Source: Costus lasius (Eukaryota; Streptophyta; Magnoliopsida; Zingiberales; Costaceae). Taken from it: a DNA stretch of 64,000 nt. The stretch covers positions 17,688,001 to 17,752,000 of the forward strand of contig JANVAS020000231.1 in the NCBI GenBank assembly GCA_027563935.2. The letters run 5' to 3'. A program made the position numbers and the translations under genes. The notes under the pieces were generated by a model. The model saw only the letters and a list, made by a program, of their open reading frames with translations. It was not told where the DNA came from and did no database searches. Below are positions 36,302 through 47,112 of the stretch, in pieces; the first letter of the stretch is position 1, and each line of letters begins with the position of its first letter.

Positions 36302-36700
36302 GGAGGCTCTAAGTTCCTTAGGTAAGGAGGGTTTAAGCCTGATTTTCTGCCCGTTGTGATTGAAAACATAAGTGTTGGTCCTACCGTAGTGGACAACATC
36401 CATGTCAAAAATCCAAGGGCGTCCTAGGAGAATTTGGGCGACATCCATTGTGATGACGTCACACCATATTGCTCCTTGGTAGGCACCAAATTGGAGTGGG
36501 ACAAGGCACCTATGGGAAACAGGAACGCTAGTCTGGTTGACCCAAGAAATACTATAAGGCTTAGGGTGAGGTTCTGCCTTAAGGTTGAGTTTTGTGACTG
36601 CTACTTGGGAGACGGCATTTAAACTGCTTCCTCCATCAATTACTACTTTGCACATGTGACCATGGCATTTTGAGTAAGTGTGGAAGATGCTGGTTCTACG
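36302..36700 (-). pseudogene. Element E protease region
   Basis: Continues the E gag frame after the stop at 36701-36703. Contains the aspartic protease with the Ile-Asp-Gly-Gly-Ser motif common in plant gypsy elements and a downstream ILLGRPWIFD motif. It is cut at 36302 by copia C and resumes at 26812. Confidence 0.85.
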
Positions 36701-37888
36701 CTAGTCTTCAGTAGGAGTGGGGTTAATCAGGGTGCACCTGACTACTTCCAGAGTGTTGAGGAAGAAATCCTCTTCACTATCACAGTCATTTACCTCAACA
36801 TTACAGCAGTTAGGGTCTTGATCTAAGGTTTGTTCAGGTTCGGCTTCTGGTTCTACATGTTCCTCAGTCATAACCATTATCTTTTTAGGGCAGTTCCTAA
36901 TAAGGTGGCCTGGTTGTTTACAGTTGTGGCAGACAACCAAAGTTTGGATGGGCTTCGGTTTAAGGGTTGAGGAATTGGAGTGTGAACTACTAGGAGAGGG
37001 TTTATAGGTTGATTTTGAGGTTATAGCTTCCTTCCTAATCTTAAGTTTTTGTTGTACTTCAAGGGCTCTTTGGTAAGCTTCTTCTATGGTGTCTATTTGG
37101 TAATAGGCAAGTCCGTTCTTAATCTCTGGCTTAAGACCATTTTTGAACCTACTCAGGGTAAACAGTGGGGTCTCATCCATTTCACTTCTTAACAAAAGTT
37201 CATCAAACTCTACCATGTACTCTTCTACAGTTGAGTTCCCTTGGGTAAGGCCACTAGTTTGGTCGAGAAGCTTACTGTGATAGTTTAAAGGAACATACTT
37301 TTCTCTCAGCCTAGTGTTCATCTCTTCCCATCTTGTAATGGGGGCTTGTCTAGACCTCTGTAGGCTTCTTTCTACATTGCTCCAATATAGTCTAGCAGAA
37401 CCTTCAAGTAGGCATTTGGTAAACCTAACCTTAGAGTGTTCGGGCATCATACTCCACTCGAAGTATTGCTCGAGTTTGGTTGCCCAGTCTAAGTATTTTA
37501 TAGGATCAAGGGATCCATTAAAAGTGGGCGGGTTAAGCTTTACAACATGAGCGTAGTCATCCCTAGGTCGAGGGTTGTGATTGTTTTGGACAGGGTGTCC
37601 TTCCCAATCAAAATTTTGAGGAGTGTTTCTAGGGGTGTTCCTTGGAGTTTGATGCCTTGGCATAGGCTCCAAAGGATCTCTAGAATGATGTTCACTTGGA
37701 GGGTGGCTAGGAGATCTACTCCTATGAGATCTACTCCTATTAGACTCTTCTATTTCTTGCATTCTATCATGGATTTGGTTTATATTGGTGTCTACATTGT
37801 TCATCCTTTGAGTTAAAGCTGCAATCATATCAGCTAAATCTTCCAATGTCATGGGTTGGGAGCTTTGAGCCTTAGATCTGGTCTGCAT
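36701..37888 (-). pseudogene. gag: Element E gag, ending at an acquired stop
   Basis: 395 codons from an ATG 158 bp after the PBS. An early segment (about residues 50-65) is Arg-Ser-rich, followed by a Pro/Asn-rich stretch, the retrotransposon gag core (about 115-290, with LDWATKLEQYF and YMVEFDELLLRS), and one CX2CX4HX4C knuckle near residue 320. The TAG at 36701-36703 stands where a Trp codon would keep the frame open into protease, so gag and pol were originally one frame and the stop is a G-to-A lesion. RS-rich gag segments can bind RNA or nuclear partners; that is inference. Confidence 0.86.
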
Positions 37889-38046
37889 GGTTGATTTTCG
37901 AAAAAGATTTTATAGAGAAATATAGGGCTAATAGATAGGATAGCCAATTATGAAAATCTTTTGTCTCAAACAACCTAGTTCCAAAATCGCCTAGAAGTTA
38001 GAAATTTAAGTTTTGAAGGCTTAAAAATTCTAATCTAGGAGCCTAA

Positions 38047-38058
38047 GCTCTGATACCA
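38047..38058 (-). promoter_or_regulatory. Primer binding site of E
   Basis: The minus strand reads TGGTATCAGAGC, four bases after the 5' LTR end. Matches initiator-Met tRNA. Confidence 0.92.
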
Positions 38059-38062
38059 AAGA

Positions 38063-38495
38063 TGATGTAGGGGAGAATCACAATCATGCAAACGACGATT
38101 TTCGAAAGTAGTTTTTTTTGTAGTATCATAAACTAGAGAAAAACCGACTTTAACTAACGAGATTGAAAATACTGTTTTTGTATTTTAGATAGAAAACCCG
38201 AAAGTTAACTACTTGCAAGAAGGAAAATGACAATAATTTTAAAGAAGACTTACAGTGCGGCCCTTGAGAATAGAAGGACCGTCCTTCCCGTTCTTCACCG
38301 GTCCTACTCTGATGGAAGGTGCAGGTTACACACAGGGCATTTCAGCAACCCCACACAGGCGTGGGTGAGTTATAAAGCAGGAATAAAATATAACAACACT
38401 TAAGTCAAGAGGGAGGCTAATCCTCCAAATTCTCTTGCTAACAAACAAGGGACTATCTAAAAGGGGGAAGATCAAGAGAGTAGGATGCGCCAACA
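38063..38495 (-). repeat. Element E 5' LTR remnant (433 of about 1671 bp)
   Basis: Near-identical to 11302-11734. Homology stops after GCGCCAAC at 38494 and copia coding sequence begins with a three-base overlap. The promoter half of the LTR, including its TATA box, is missing. Confidence 0.92.
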
Positions 38496-39203
38496 CAGAC
38501 TGAGAAAGATGAAATGGACAATACGCCTTATGCTTCGGCTATTGGGTCCATTATGTATGCGATGTTGTGTACTCGCCCAGACGTCGCTTACGGGTTAAGC
38601 GTGACCAGTCGATTCCAAAGTAATCCAGGTCAGGCGCACTGGATTGCGGTCAAGAACATTTTAAAATATCTGCGGAGGACCAAAGATATGTTCTTGATTT
38701 ATGGAGGTCAGGAAGAACTCAGTATAGAAGGATATACTGACGCTTCGTTCCAATCGGACCAGGATGATTTCCGATCGCAATCAGGTTATGTTTTTAGCTT
38801 GAATGGAGGAGCTGTGGTGTGGAAAAGTTTCAAACAGTCTATCGTTGCTGATTCCACAATAGAAGCCGAGTATGTTGCAGCCTCAGAAGCATCTAAGGAG
38901 GCAGTATGGATTCGTAAGTTCGTTCAGGAACTTGGTGTTGTTCCATCGTGTGCAGATCCTTTGGTTATCTTCTGTGATAACACTGGAGCAATCGCACAAG
39001 CAAAGGAACCACGGTCGCACCAGAAGTCCAAGCACATACAGAGACGGTTTCACTTGATCCGGGAGATCATTGATCATGGTGAGATCAAAATCTGCAAGGT
39101 TCATACAGATGACAATCTGGCAGACCCGCTTACCAAGCCTCTGGCGCAGCAGAAGCATGAGAAGCACTGTAATAATATGGGTTTGAGATTTCTTAACCAT
39201 TAG
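38492..39203 (+). pseudogene. pol: Copia F upstream copy: 3' end of pol (RT end, RNase H)
   Basis: In frame from about 38496 to the terminal TAG at 39201-39203, covering roughly the last 235 codons of the family polyprotein: the RT C-terminus and all of RNase H with its Asp and Glu motifs (YTDASFQSD; here STIEAEYVA, where other copies have STTEAEYVA). No stop inside. Nothing upstream of 38492 belongs to it, so it is a 5'-truncated fragment. Confidence 0.9.
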
Positions 39204-39212
39204 ATTAAGTGC

Positions 39213-39223
39213 AAGTGGGAGAT
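39213..39223 (+). promoter_or_regulatory. Polypurine tract of copia F
   Basis: AAGTGGGAGAT directly before the LTR, ten bases after the pol stop, as in A and H. Confidence 0.85.
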
Positions 39224-40904
39224 TGTTGGGGTATGCCCTTAAGGCTAATGTTTGAGGCCTTGGGATTCTATCAGTATCATGTATAAACTCTTATGTTTAT
39301 AAAGGCGATGGTTGTTATTCAGTTTGTTACATTGTCTGCTGCAATAAGTGTGCTTCTGAATAATGTCTCAATGCTGTTCGGCTAGGCTGACATGCTCTAT
39401 GTCCTTAGTCGAGATATCTTGGTGAACATGAGACAGCCTTGATATGATTGAGACTAATATGTGTTCTAATCTTATAGGATGCTTCGAGCATGGAATAAGA
39501 TGTAGACTCATGGGTACATTGGATGTACTGGACAGACCCTACTAGGATATTCAATTGCTTGTCACAATGTGAATAATCCTTGTTTGCAACAAGTGGCACA
39601 TGTCCTCTGACTTGAGATCACTTGTGTTTCTAAATGATGATTGTCATTGTTTTGAGGTAGTTCAATATCATTTGAAACATAATGGTTATAGACTATCTTG
39701 GATAATGATCATGAGTTAGGTTAGGGCACTAGTGATAGATATAGGATTGCCGTCTCCTTGATTGGAGTGTGATGGTCTAAAGGGGCCCCCTCGAATGAGA
39801 TGATTGAGAAAGTGTATGGCCATACCCAGGTGACTATGATCATCTGATCTAATCATGCTCATCATATTGGAGCTACAGGCTTGACACGCTTGTCCAATAA
39901 GAACATCCAGTGGCAAAGGAAACATGTATGCCTCATGAAATGGATTCACACTTGTGCTGTGGTTTGGGTGTAGTCTTGGAAGACTCTTTCCTTTATATCG
40001 GGAGACAGTGATGTGTTGCTAGATACCCCTCACTGATCGTGATAACGTAAGTTATCGTTACCGACATTTAAAGGAAACCCTCAGGGTCGCACAATTTGAT
40101 GATATGGCTTACTTAAGTCAGATCGTGTGGACTGAATTGTCAGGGTTCAGTTTAAAGGGATTTAATCTCTGATTGTGAGTGAGATCTGGTCTGATCATGT
40201 TTGATTGATTAGGGCTTGAGATCGGTAAGCTTCGATCGAGAGAATGGATGCTAGATCGGTGAGATCAGGGGCATCAAGAGATGAACGGTTAGATCTGGAA
40301 CCTTAGGGTTTAATTTGATCTGGACTAAAGGCTTGGCTTGATTGGTTTTTGAACCAAATCAAAATGAACCAGCTCATCAAGTGAGCGCATGGTTCAAGGG
40401 GAGAGGGTGTAACGACTAGTTCACTTGGCGTGAACGTTTAAGCGTATGTGGGTTTCTATTTTTGGAAACCATGATCTCCACATGAGACACGCATCACGTT
40501 CGAATAGAAGTGAGTTCTATTCTCGCCTTTCTCGAGATTCCTCTTTACGCTTTTCGTGTGTGGCGACACCTTGATGCTTTGTGAGGATTCAGCCAAGAAG
40601 AAAAAATCTTCTCATCCCTTTCACTCGACAAGAACTCCTTAGAACCTTGCTAGACAAGGAGCACTAAGGGAGTAGGCGACATCATTTGTGTGCACACCAT
40701 TTGGAGGAGAAGCGCTTGAGTCTCTTCTTCCTAGACGCCATCCAAGCAATGGCTTTGGTGAGAATCGATTCCTTGATTCTTATTTGCAATCGTTTATAAG
40801 TTGATCATATAATATGAAAGATCCTAGAAACCCCTTTCCGCTGCATGAAAACCTCCATATGAGCCTATCTAGGGTTTCGCCCCCCTTTGTTTAGGGGACT
40901 TTCA
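39224..40904 (+). repeat. Copia F LTR (1681 bp)
   Basis: Starts TGTTGGGG after a PPT and ends CTTTCA before a PBS, so it serves as 3' LTR for one copy and 5' LTR for the next. Hairpins: CAGTGA/TCACTG (40006/40030); GATAAC-GTAA-GTTATC (40041-40056); outer TTGAACC/GGTTCAA (40349/40391) with inner GCTCA/TGAGC (40372/40382); and a GGTTTC...GAAACC palindrome near 40450. Confidence 0.93.
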
Positions 40905-40906
40905 AT

Positions 40907-40918
40907 TGGTATCAGAGC
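40907..40918 (+). promoter_or_regulatory. Primer binding site of copia F
   Basis: TGGTATCAGAGC, two bases after the LTR. Confidence 0.92.
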
Positions 40919-42181
40919 ATCGTTTTATGCATATTTTATGATTGCTTTAGCCTTTTGTGATCCTTGTATGCTTAGATCTTCATTACATGCGAAATTTACA
41001 TGTAAGTTATTCATGCCGAAACATGATATATGTTTCATTAGCGCATGGTTGTTTGCGCTTTGTTGTTTTTCTCAAAAAAAACTTCATGACATGCGCGACT
41101 ATTATTAGATCTAAGTGGCGCCTACTATAAATCCTTAGACGGGTTAGTAGGGTTGAAGTCATCTCTAGTTAAGATCCAACTAGTCTGATCAGACCATCTG
41201 ACAGCCTAGATGGGTCGACCAGATGGCACCTATGCGCAAGCATTAGGTGGCTATAGGTCGACTGCATCAAGGGCGTGTAGCGAGGTCTGGTTGAGACAAC
41301 TAGTGAACGCGCATGAGTTAGGCCCGGGGTCACACCCGCTTGCCAGAACTCATGAAGGCTGTTCAGCCCTTGGCGCATGCATGGTTGACCATTAGGTCAA
41401 CTCATGTCAGTTAGGACTTGGTGCATGCAAGGGAAGTGGATCTGACTAGTCATGATGAGTGGATCCCTATTAATGGACCGTTGTAAGGTGGTAGGGCACA
41501 TAAGGAAAAATAAAATTGATGCCAATGGGGTTTTTCAAAATTTTATTTTCATAATGGATCACATGCTGATTGTAAGCATATGCTTGTTTATTTAATCTTA
41601 TGTGGCCTGCCCGTGTTAATGTGTGCTGTGCTGGGGCCTGCGTGCCTGGTTAATAAATTGTAAATTAATTTTTGTGATCTGCGCATCACATTTCATTTAA
41701 TTTATAAAGTGTAATTGACCTGCGAGTCAAACTTGTCTAGATAGATTAAATTGTAATTTAATCAGACAAGAGCACAGAGCACACATGGCAGAGGCGCATG
41801 CAGCAGAGGCTTGACCAGGTGGGAGGTCCAGGGTTCGACTCTGGGACAGGCGCATTTACCTGGTGGGCGCACCTGAGCTGCAGTGGGCGCTTGGGCCCTG
41901 GGTTGGGCCAGATGAGATGCAAAAGACCCATGGAGAGCTCAAGTGAAGACTTAAGTTAAATTAAGGTCTTACTTAGGGTTAATGGGCTTTTACCACATAA
42001 GATCATCATGCTTTCTTTTATTGCTTAAATAATTAGATTTGCATGATTTATTTATCTTCTGCTATCACCATAGGGTTTGCATGATAGTTAAGAAGATAAA
42101 AGACCGTTAAAATCCAACGCTTAATATCAAGTTCGTAAGCCTTCTGACGCGAAACCTCACTGTTCTGACTATCGTTGGGGC

Positions 42182-42207
42182 CGTGTTGTACCCACTCAGT
42201 GGGCACG
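42182..42207 (+). other. Leader stem-loop a (copia F)
   Basis: CGTG, bulge TTGTA, CCCAC, loop TCA, GTGGG, CACG. Also present at 61308-61333 (G, bulge TTGAA) and 57195-57220 (H, minus strand). Confidence 0.65.
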
Positions 42208-42386
42208 CCCATCTATCTTCAGACGGTGCAGGATTACACCTGCGTGTTACAGGGAAGGGATTTATCGCTTCTCGTTGCTCAGCATAGCACGTGGTGGTCC
42301 AGGGAGTAGGTCAGGTCAGCTTGACCATGTAGGCTACATATGGGGCATATGTTAGCTATATGGAGGCAGCCATCTGTGGGATCAGA

Positions 42387-42418
42387 GACTGTGTTGTACC
42401 AACTCAATTGGCACAGTC
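42387..42418 (+). other. Leader stem-loop b (copia F)
   Basis: GACTGTG, bulge TTGTA, then CCAA...TTGG, then CACAGTC. G and H have CCAAC/GTTGG inside; H has a U-G pair in the outer stem. Confidence 0.68.
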
Positions 42419-42513
42419 TGCTGGATTGCCCAGATGAAGGGGAATCGCACGGGTTGGCGATTGGCAGGGACTGCCTACCAGAAATTAGTGCTTGTACTCT
42501 CTGTGCAACTTAT

Positions 42514-42527
42514 CTCGCCTGAGCGGG
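42514..42527 (+). other. Leader stem-loop c (copia F)
   Basis: CTCGC, loop CTGA, GCGGG, followed by ACGCGGAG. Identical in G (61641-61654) and H (56874-56887, minus strand). The equivalent in C is TCCCAC/GTGGGA followed by CGCGAAG. Confidence 0.6.
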
Positions 42528-42720
42528 ACGCGGAGACCAAGTATGAAATCTGGATCCCATCTCACGAAAAGAGTGTTACTCTTTCGGACTGTTTTAATGG
42601 ATTTTTCAGTCACATAAAATAGTGAGAAAAGAATCTTTCTTAAGTCCTGGATTGATTCTAAACATTGATACTGACCTTGCTGTTCTTGCATTGTTGTAGA
42701 TTCCTGCAGCAACGAACACA

Positions 42721-44001
42721 ATGAGCTTCAATGTGCGATCCCTACTGGAAAGGGAGAAGTTTGCTGGGCCAAACTTCTCAGACTGGTTCGGACACCTTAA
42801 GATTGTTCTTAAGGCAGAGAGGAAACTGTATGTCCTCGAGACGGCTATACCGCCTCAACCCGCTCCGAACGCCGGAAGGGCGGTTCGGGAAGCCTATGAA
42901 AAGCATGTCAATGATAGCATTGATGTCGCTTTCCTGATGCTAGCGTCTATGACGCCACAGCTGCAGCGTCAGCATGAGGATATGTCTGCTATAGAAATGA
43001 TAGCAAACCTCAAGATGCTGTATGCTGCACAGGCGAGGACTGAACGCTATAATTTGACCAAGCTTTTCTTTCAGAGCAAACTGGCTGAAGGGAGTCCAAT
43101 GGGAGCTCACATGCTCAAGATGATTGGGCACAAAGAGGCTCTAGAGAAACTGGGGCATACCATCAATCAGGAGCTTGCTGTAGACATTATTCTGCAGTCC
43201 CTCCCGGCCTCTTTTGATCCGTTCATTATTAATTTTAATATGAACAAGATCGACTGTACTCCGGCAGAGTTGCTGAATATGCTCTTGACTACAGAGGAGA
43301 CTCTAAAGGGAAAGCCTTCAACCTCTGTCTTGATGTTTCCTTCCAGGAACAAGAAGAAGGGGAAGAAGGGCAAAGCCCCTGTCAAGAATTACAACAAGGC
43401 TCTGAAACAAATGGTTAAGCGGTCGAAGGAATACAGATGTTTCCACTGTGGCCAGCTGGGTCACTGGAAAAAGGACTGTAAAGCGCTCCAAGGAGATAAG
43501 AAGGGAAGTTTCGCTTCTGGCTCAGGTATATTTGTGACTGAAGTCATGATATCTTCTTCTTCTATTTCATGGGTGTTGGACACTGCATGTGGAGTTCACA
43601 TTTGTTCAAATGTACAGGAACTCAAGAGAAGAAGACAGGTGGGACAGCATGAGGTGGACCTACGAGTTGGAAACGGGGCACGGGTTGCTGCTGTTGCTGT
43701 AGGAGAATATTACATCTCATTACCATCTGGACTTGTATTAGAACTAAACAATTGTTATTTTGTACCAAGCATTACTAAAAATATTATCTCCATTCCTGCT
43801 CTTGTCAGGAAGGGGTTTTCCTTTGAATGCAAGACTTCAAAGTGTTATCTTTCTCTTGATAATATTGTTTATGCTACTGGGTCAATTAACAATGGGTTAT
43901 TCATGTTGGACATGGAATGTTCTATACAAAATATTGATAATAAGAAAGCCAAGTATGCTGATGACAGCACCTTGCTATGGCATAGTCGTTTAGGCCATAT
44001 T
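42721..44001 (+). pseudogene. gag-pol: Copia F downstream copy: gag to integrase start, cut by gypsy D
   Basis: Starts MSFNVRSLLEREKF and is open for 427 codons. It includes the gag core, zinc knuckle (CFHCGQLGHWKKDC near residue 240), protease Asp-Thr-Ala and the first residues of the integrase zinc finger (HSRLGHI). At 44002 the D LTR begins and the frame ends a few codons later in foreign sequence. No earlier lesion is visible, so the copy was probably intact when D inserted. The 5 bases before D are ATATT, the expected target duplication; the rest of F lies outside the window. Confidence 0.9.
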
Positions 44002-47000
44002 TGTAACATCCCACATTCTTAACCCCAAACAAATGGCACAATTCACAAATGATACAGGATGTTTCATATAAGATCGATCAAATGCTAGGTAAAACCGAGT
44101 TCAAGAAAACACGATCTGAAAAATTTCCATAAATCCATACACACAAATTCACAAAACTCAAATCTCATAAATCTCGTAAGGGTACCTGCCACCACGCAAT
44201 CCTTGCACTAGACATATGCAAGGCAACAGTTATATCAAAACCGATTAAAATTCATAAAATCCATAAAGGTACCTGCCACCAGGCAATACTTGCACTAGAC
44301 ATATGCAAGTTACAGGGTATATCAAAACCGATTTCACAGAATATACAACAAGCCGAAATTCAAAACAAAATCACAAAATCGATTTTATAAACTCATACCA
44401 AACACCGAAACCAGGCTGAAGCCCGCGGTGACACAAAAATCAAACTCAGTTAACTGCCACAATCTGGCAACACAAATTCACATAGTTCACATGGTTCACA
44501 TCACATGGTTCACATAGTTCATATAAATCATATGGTTTAGCCACAACCGGCTCCAGAAAATTTTAGCATAAAAGTTCTTAAGCAGCAAACATAATATCCA
44601 CGCCAATGTTACTCATGAAATGCGCCCCTGCTCTATGCCTGAAAATAATGAGGGGTGAGCTACACAGCCCAGTGAGTGGATAGTCTAAATCGACCATCCA
44701 TAACATACACTCAAAAATATAGGCAGATTATTTTAAAAATCTTTAACAAGAACATTATGTCAACATATAACAAAATAAAGAAACAAAAATCATATAGACA
44801 GTCAGATGTACACACTAGCATATAACAAACTCATGTTCACAAACTCAGGTTCTAGAGTTTTACTCTAAACCACTAAACACACCAACACATAAGCAACCTA
44901 GTTGTCCAGCATATTCAGTAGTGACCAATATGGTCTAACCCGGCTTGGCCAAAGCACTGGGAGCTGCATGCAACACATAAACCTGGACAGTGAGTAGAAT
45001 CAAGAGGTGGCCCCCGCCAGGTCACGACGTGGCACTTTGCTCTCTCACCCCATAACACATCAGAGTGATGACATCAAGAGGTGGCCCCTGTCTGATCAAG
45101 ACATGGCACTTTGCGTCTTATATCACCCTGTCACATAAAGAGTAATGACATCAAGAGGTGGCCCCTGTCTGATCAAGACATGGCACTTTGCGTCTTATAT
45201 TACCCCATCACATAAAAGAGTTATGACATCAAGAGGTGGCCCCTGTCCGACCAAGACATGGCACTTTGCGTCAAAAACCCGTTCTCCCAAAAGGTTCCTA
45301 CTAGACAACAGACACATCTTATTTCATATTTCACATAGGTGAACATATTTCACAAAGGTGGACTCCTAAGTGTCAACTAGACTCTAGGATAGTCATCACA
45401 AAAATCATATCGGGCAGGCTGAACATCAACCCCCATCACAATAATCATAATAGGCAGGCTGAACATCAACCTCCTCACATATCACAATACAGGGCTGAAA
45501 TTCAAACCCTTAACATAACACATAAGGACTATCCCCTTGAGTCCATAGTTACACCTAGCCTTAGTCCTAACCATCACATAATCTCATAATTTTCCAAATT
45601 CACATAACTCATAATTTTTTTCCCAATTCACATAATCACACATATTGTTCAAAATTCACATGATCACACATATTGCTCAAAATCATATAACATAACACAT
45701 AATATTTTATATTCGAACATCACCGAATATAGTGTAGTCCTTAAATTTCAGGCTGGTCAGTTCAGTGTAATTTTGCTAAATTATCACCCAATGTTCTCAA
45801 ACATGATTACATGATCTTAATTAAATAAACATGAGTTTTACAACATAACATTATTGGCAATTTATCAAGCATCCATAAAATTCGACATATAACATTTATC
45901 ATGCGCCCCTAAAATCAACATAAAATTTAAAGCATAATTGCTTTACAAATCACACATGTAACCCACGGTTTCAAACATAATATCAATTTAAAAATACACC
46001 TTAATTAACACCTTAGTTAAGAAGAATTTCATACTCAAGATCAATGATTTAATGCTTCCTAAACTCCACACAATAATTACCCTAAATTCGGTTTTCATGG
46101 AGATATGCCTTAAATTCGGTTTTCATGGAAAATACCCTAAACTAACTTTTCATGGAGAAATATCAAGATTCAATTCACATGTAAACATGTTAACCACAAT
46201 ATCAAGATTAATATCAAATTTCGGTTTTCATGAATAAATGGTTCAAATTCGGTTTTTAGCATGATAAAACTTTCCAATCAATCTAACTCATTAATTAATA
46301 CAACCAAATTGCTAGGAATCGAAAAGACACACCACTCACCTCTTAAACCGAAAATTCTCCACAAAAGAAATCGTCTAAAGCTTTTAAGTCGCCCAAAAAT
46401 CTTCAAGAACCCGCCAAAGGAATTTCTTCTCTTCAAGGAAAAATCGCCAAGGGAAGAAGATGAAGAAAATCACCTCAAAACTCTTCAAGAATCGCCACTT
46501 CTTCTCAAGCCGTCGCCCACAATTTTCCTCAAGCCAAAATCGCCAAAAACTCTTACCCTAAGCGCAATTCCCACTTAAACTTTGGATTTTAAAATTTTAA
46601 ACCCATTAACCCATTAATTCAAATAGGTTTAACCCATTTAACTACTAAATTCGAATTTTAAAATCCAATTAGTTAATCCGATTAGGACTTAATTCATTTA
46701 ACTAATAAATTGAATTTTAAATCTAATATCCAATTAATTATTTCACTTAAACACAAATCCAATAAGGATTTAATTAATATCCAATAAGAATTTAATTAAT
46801 TAACCAATAAGGTCTAATTAATTAACCAATAAGTTCTAATTAATTAACTTACAATTTACAACCATACATCCTAATTAATTTATCATGAACAACCAATAAT
46901 AATTTATCATAAATCAGCCAACAATCAAATAAATAATCTCTAATTTATTTACAATAAATTAACAACCAAAATCTCTAGTTAATTAACTATAATTTGACAA

Positions 47001-47083
47001 CCAATACATAAAATTATCATAGTCAATAATTTTATTTAAATCAAAATAATGCTTACCAGAACTTAAGATCCTTGGATCTTACA
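44002..47083 (-). repeat. Gypsy D 3' LTR (3082 bp)
   Basis: In plus coordinates it begins TGTAACATCCCAC and ends GGATCTTACA, the reverse complement of B's termini. It keeps four ~76-bp tandem units (GGCACTTTGC at 45031, 45105, 45182, 45260). The R/U5-side ~400 bp nearly match B, but the U3 side differs by roughly 10-15% with many indels. Confidence 0.92.
45001..45269 (-). repeat. Tandem repeat in gypsy D LTR
   Basis: Four copies with spacing 74, 77 and 78 bp, homologous to the B arrays at 17572 and 25382 but with shorter, re-sorted units, suggesting turnover of the array between copies. Confidence 0.8.
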
Positions 47084-47096
47084 TTCCTCCCTCCTT
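47084..47096 (-). promoter_or_regulatory. Polypurine tract of gypsy D
   Basis: The minus strand reads AAGGAGGGAGGAA directly before the LTR, one base different from B's tract. Confidence 0.85.
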
Positions 47097-47112
47097 ATAA
47101 AGCTTTAGTCCT

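Larger units (their letters stand above)
11302..38495 (-). mobile_element. CRM-like gypsy element E, split by B and C and truncated at its 5' LTR
   Basis: Read on the minus strand: partial 5' LTR (38495-38063), PBS (38058-38047), gag (37888-36701), protease (to 36302), insertion C, linker (26812-26659), insertion B, RT to integrase (15803-12897), 3' LTR (12972-11302). Removing B and C with one copy of each target duplication leaves 6.84 kb, typical of a chromovirus. RT wording such as [20 protein letters not shown] and EVRSFHGLA, and an integrase tail that reads into the LTR, place it with centromeric (CRM) chromoviruses; this is a family-knowledge inference. Its right end is cut at a microhomology junction, so no target duplication can be read. 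Confidence 0.88.
40919..42720 (+). other. Copia F 5' leader with structured block
   Basis: 1.8 kb noncoding. Short frames in it are not shared with other copies. The last 550 bp hold three stem-loops (a 42182-42207, b 42387-42418, c 42514-42527) and a conserved GGATCCCATCTCAC segment. It ends with a T-rich run and TTGTTGTAG, 21 bases before the gag ATG. Confidence 0.75.
38492..44001 (+). mobile_element. Copia F: internal - LTR - internal arrangement
   Basis: The 3' end of a gag-pol (to 39203), PPT, one complete LTR (39224-40904), then PBS, leader and the start of a second gag-pol, all in one orientation. Two copies thus share one LTR, the expected product of unequal recombination between LTRs. 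The left side is cut at the junction with E; the right side is interrupted at 44002 by gypsy D, which inserted inside gag-pol. Confidence 0.88.

Noticed and set aside
40905..40918. ATTGGTATCAGAGC as part of a tRNA gene
   Set aside because: It is the primer binding site; no cloverleaf surrounds it here or at the other PBS positions.
1..44001. A and F as two halves of one element
   Set aside because: A has its own 3' LTR ending at 5355, and F contains its own pol end and LTR; sequences overlap rather than complement each other.
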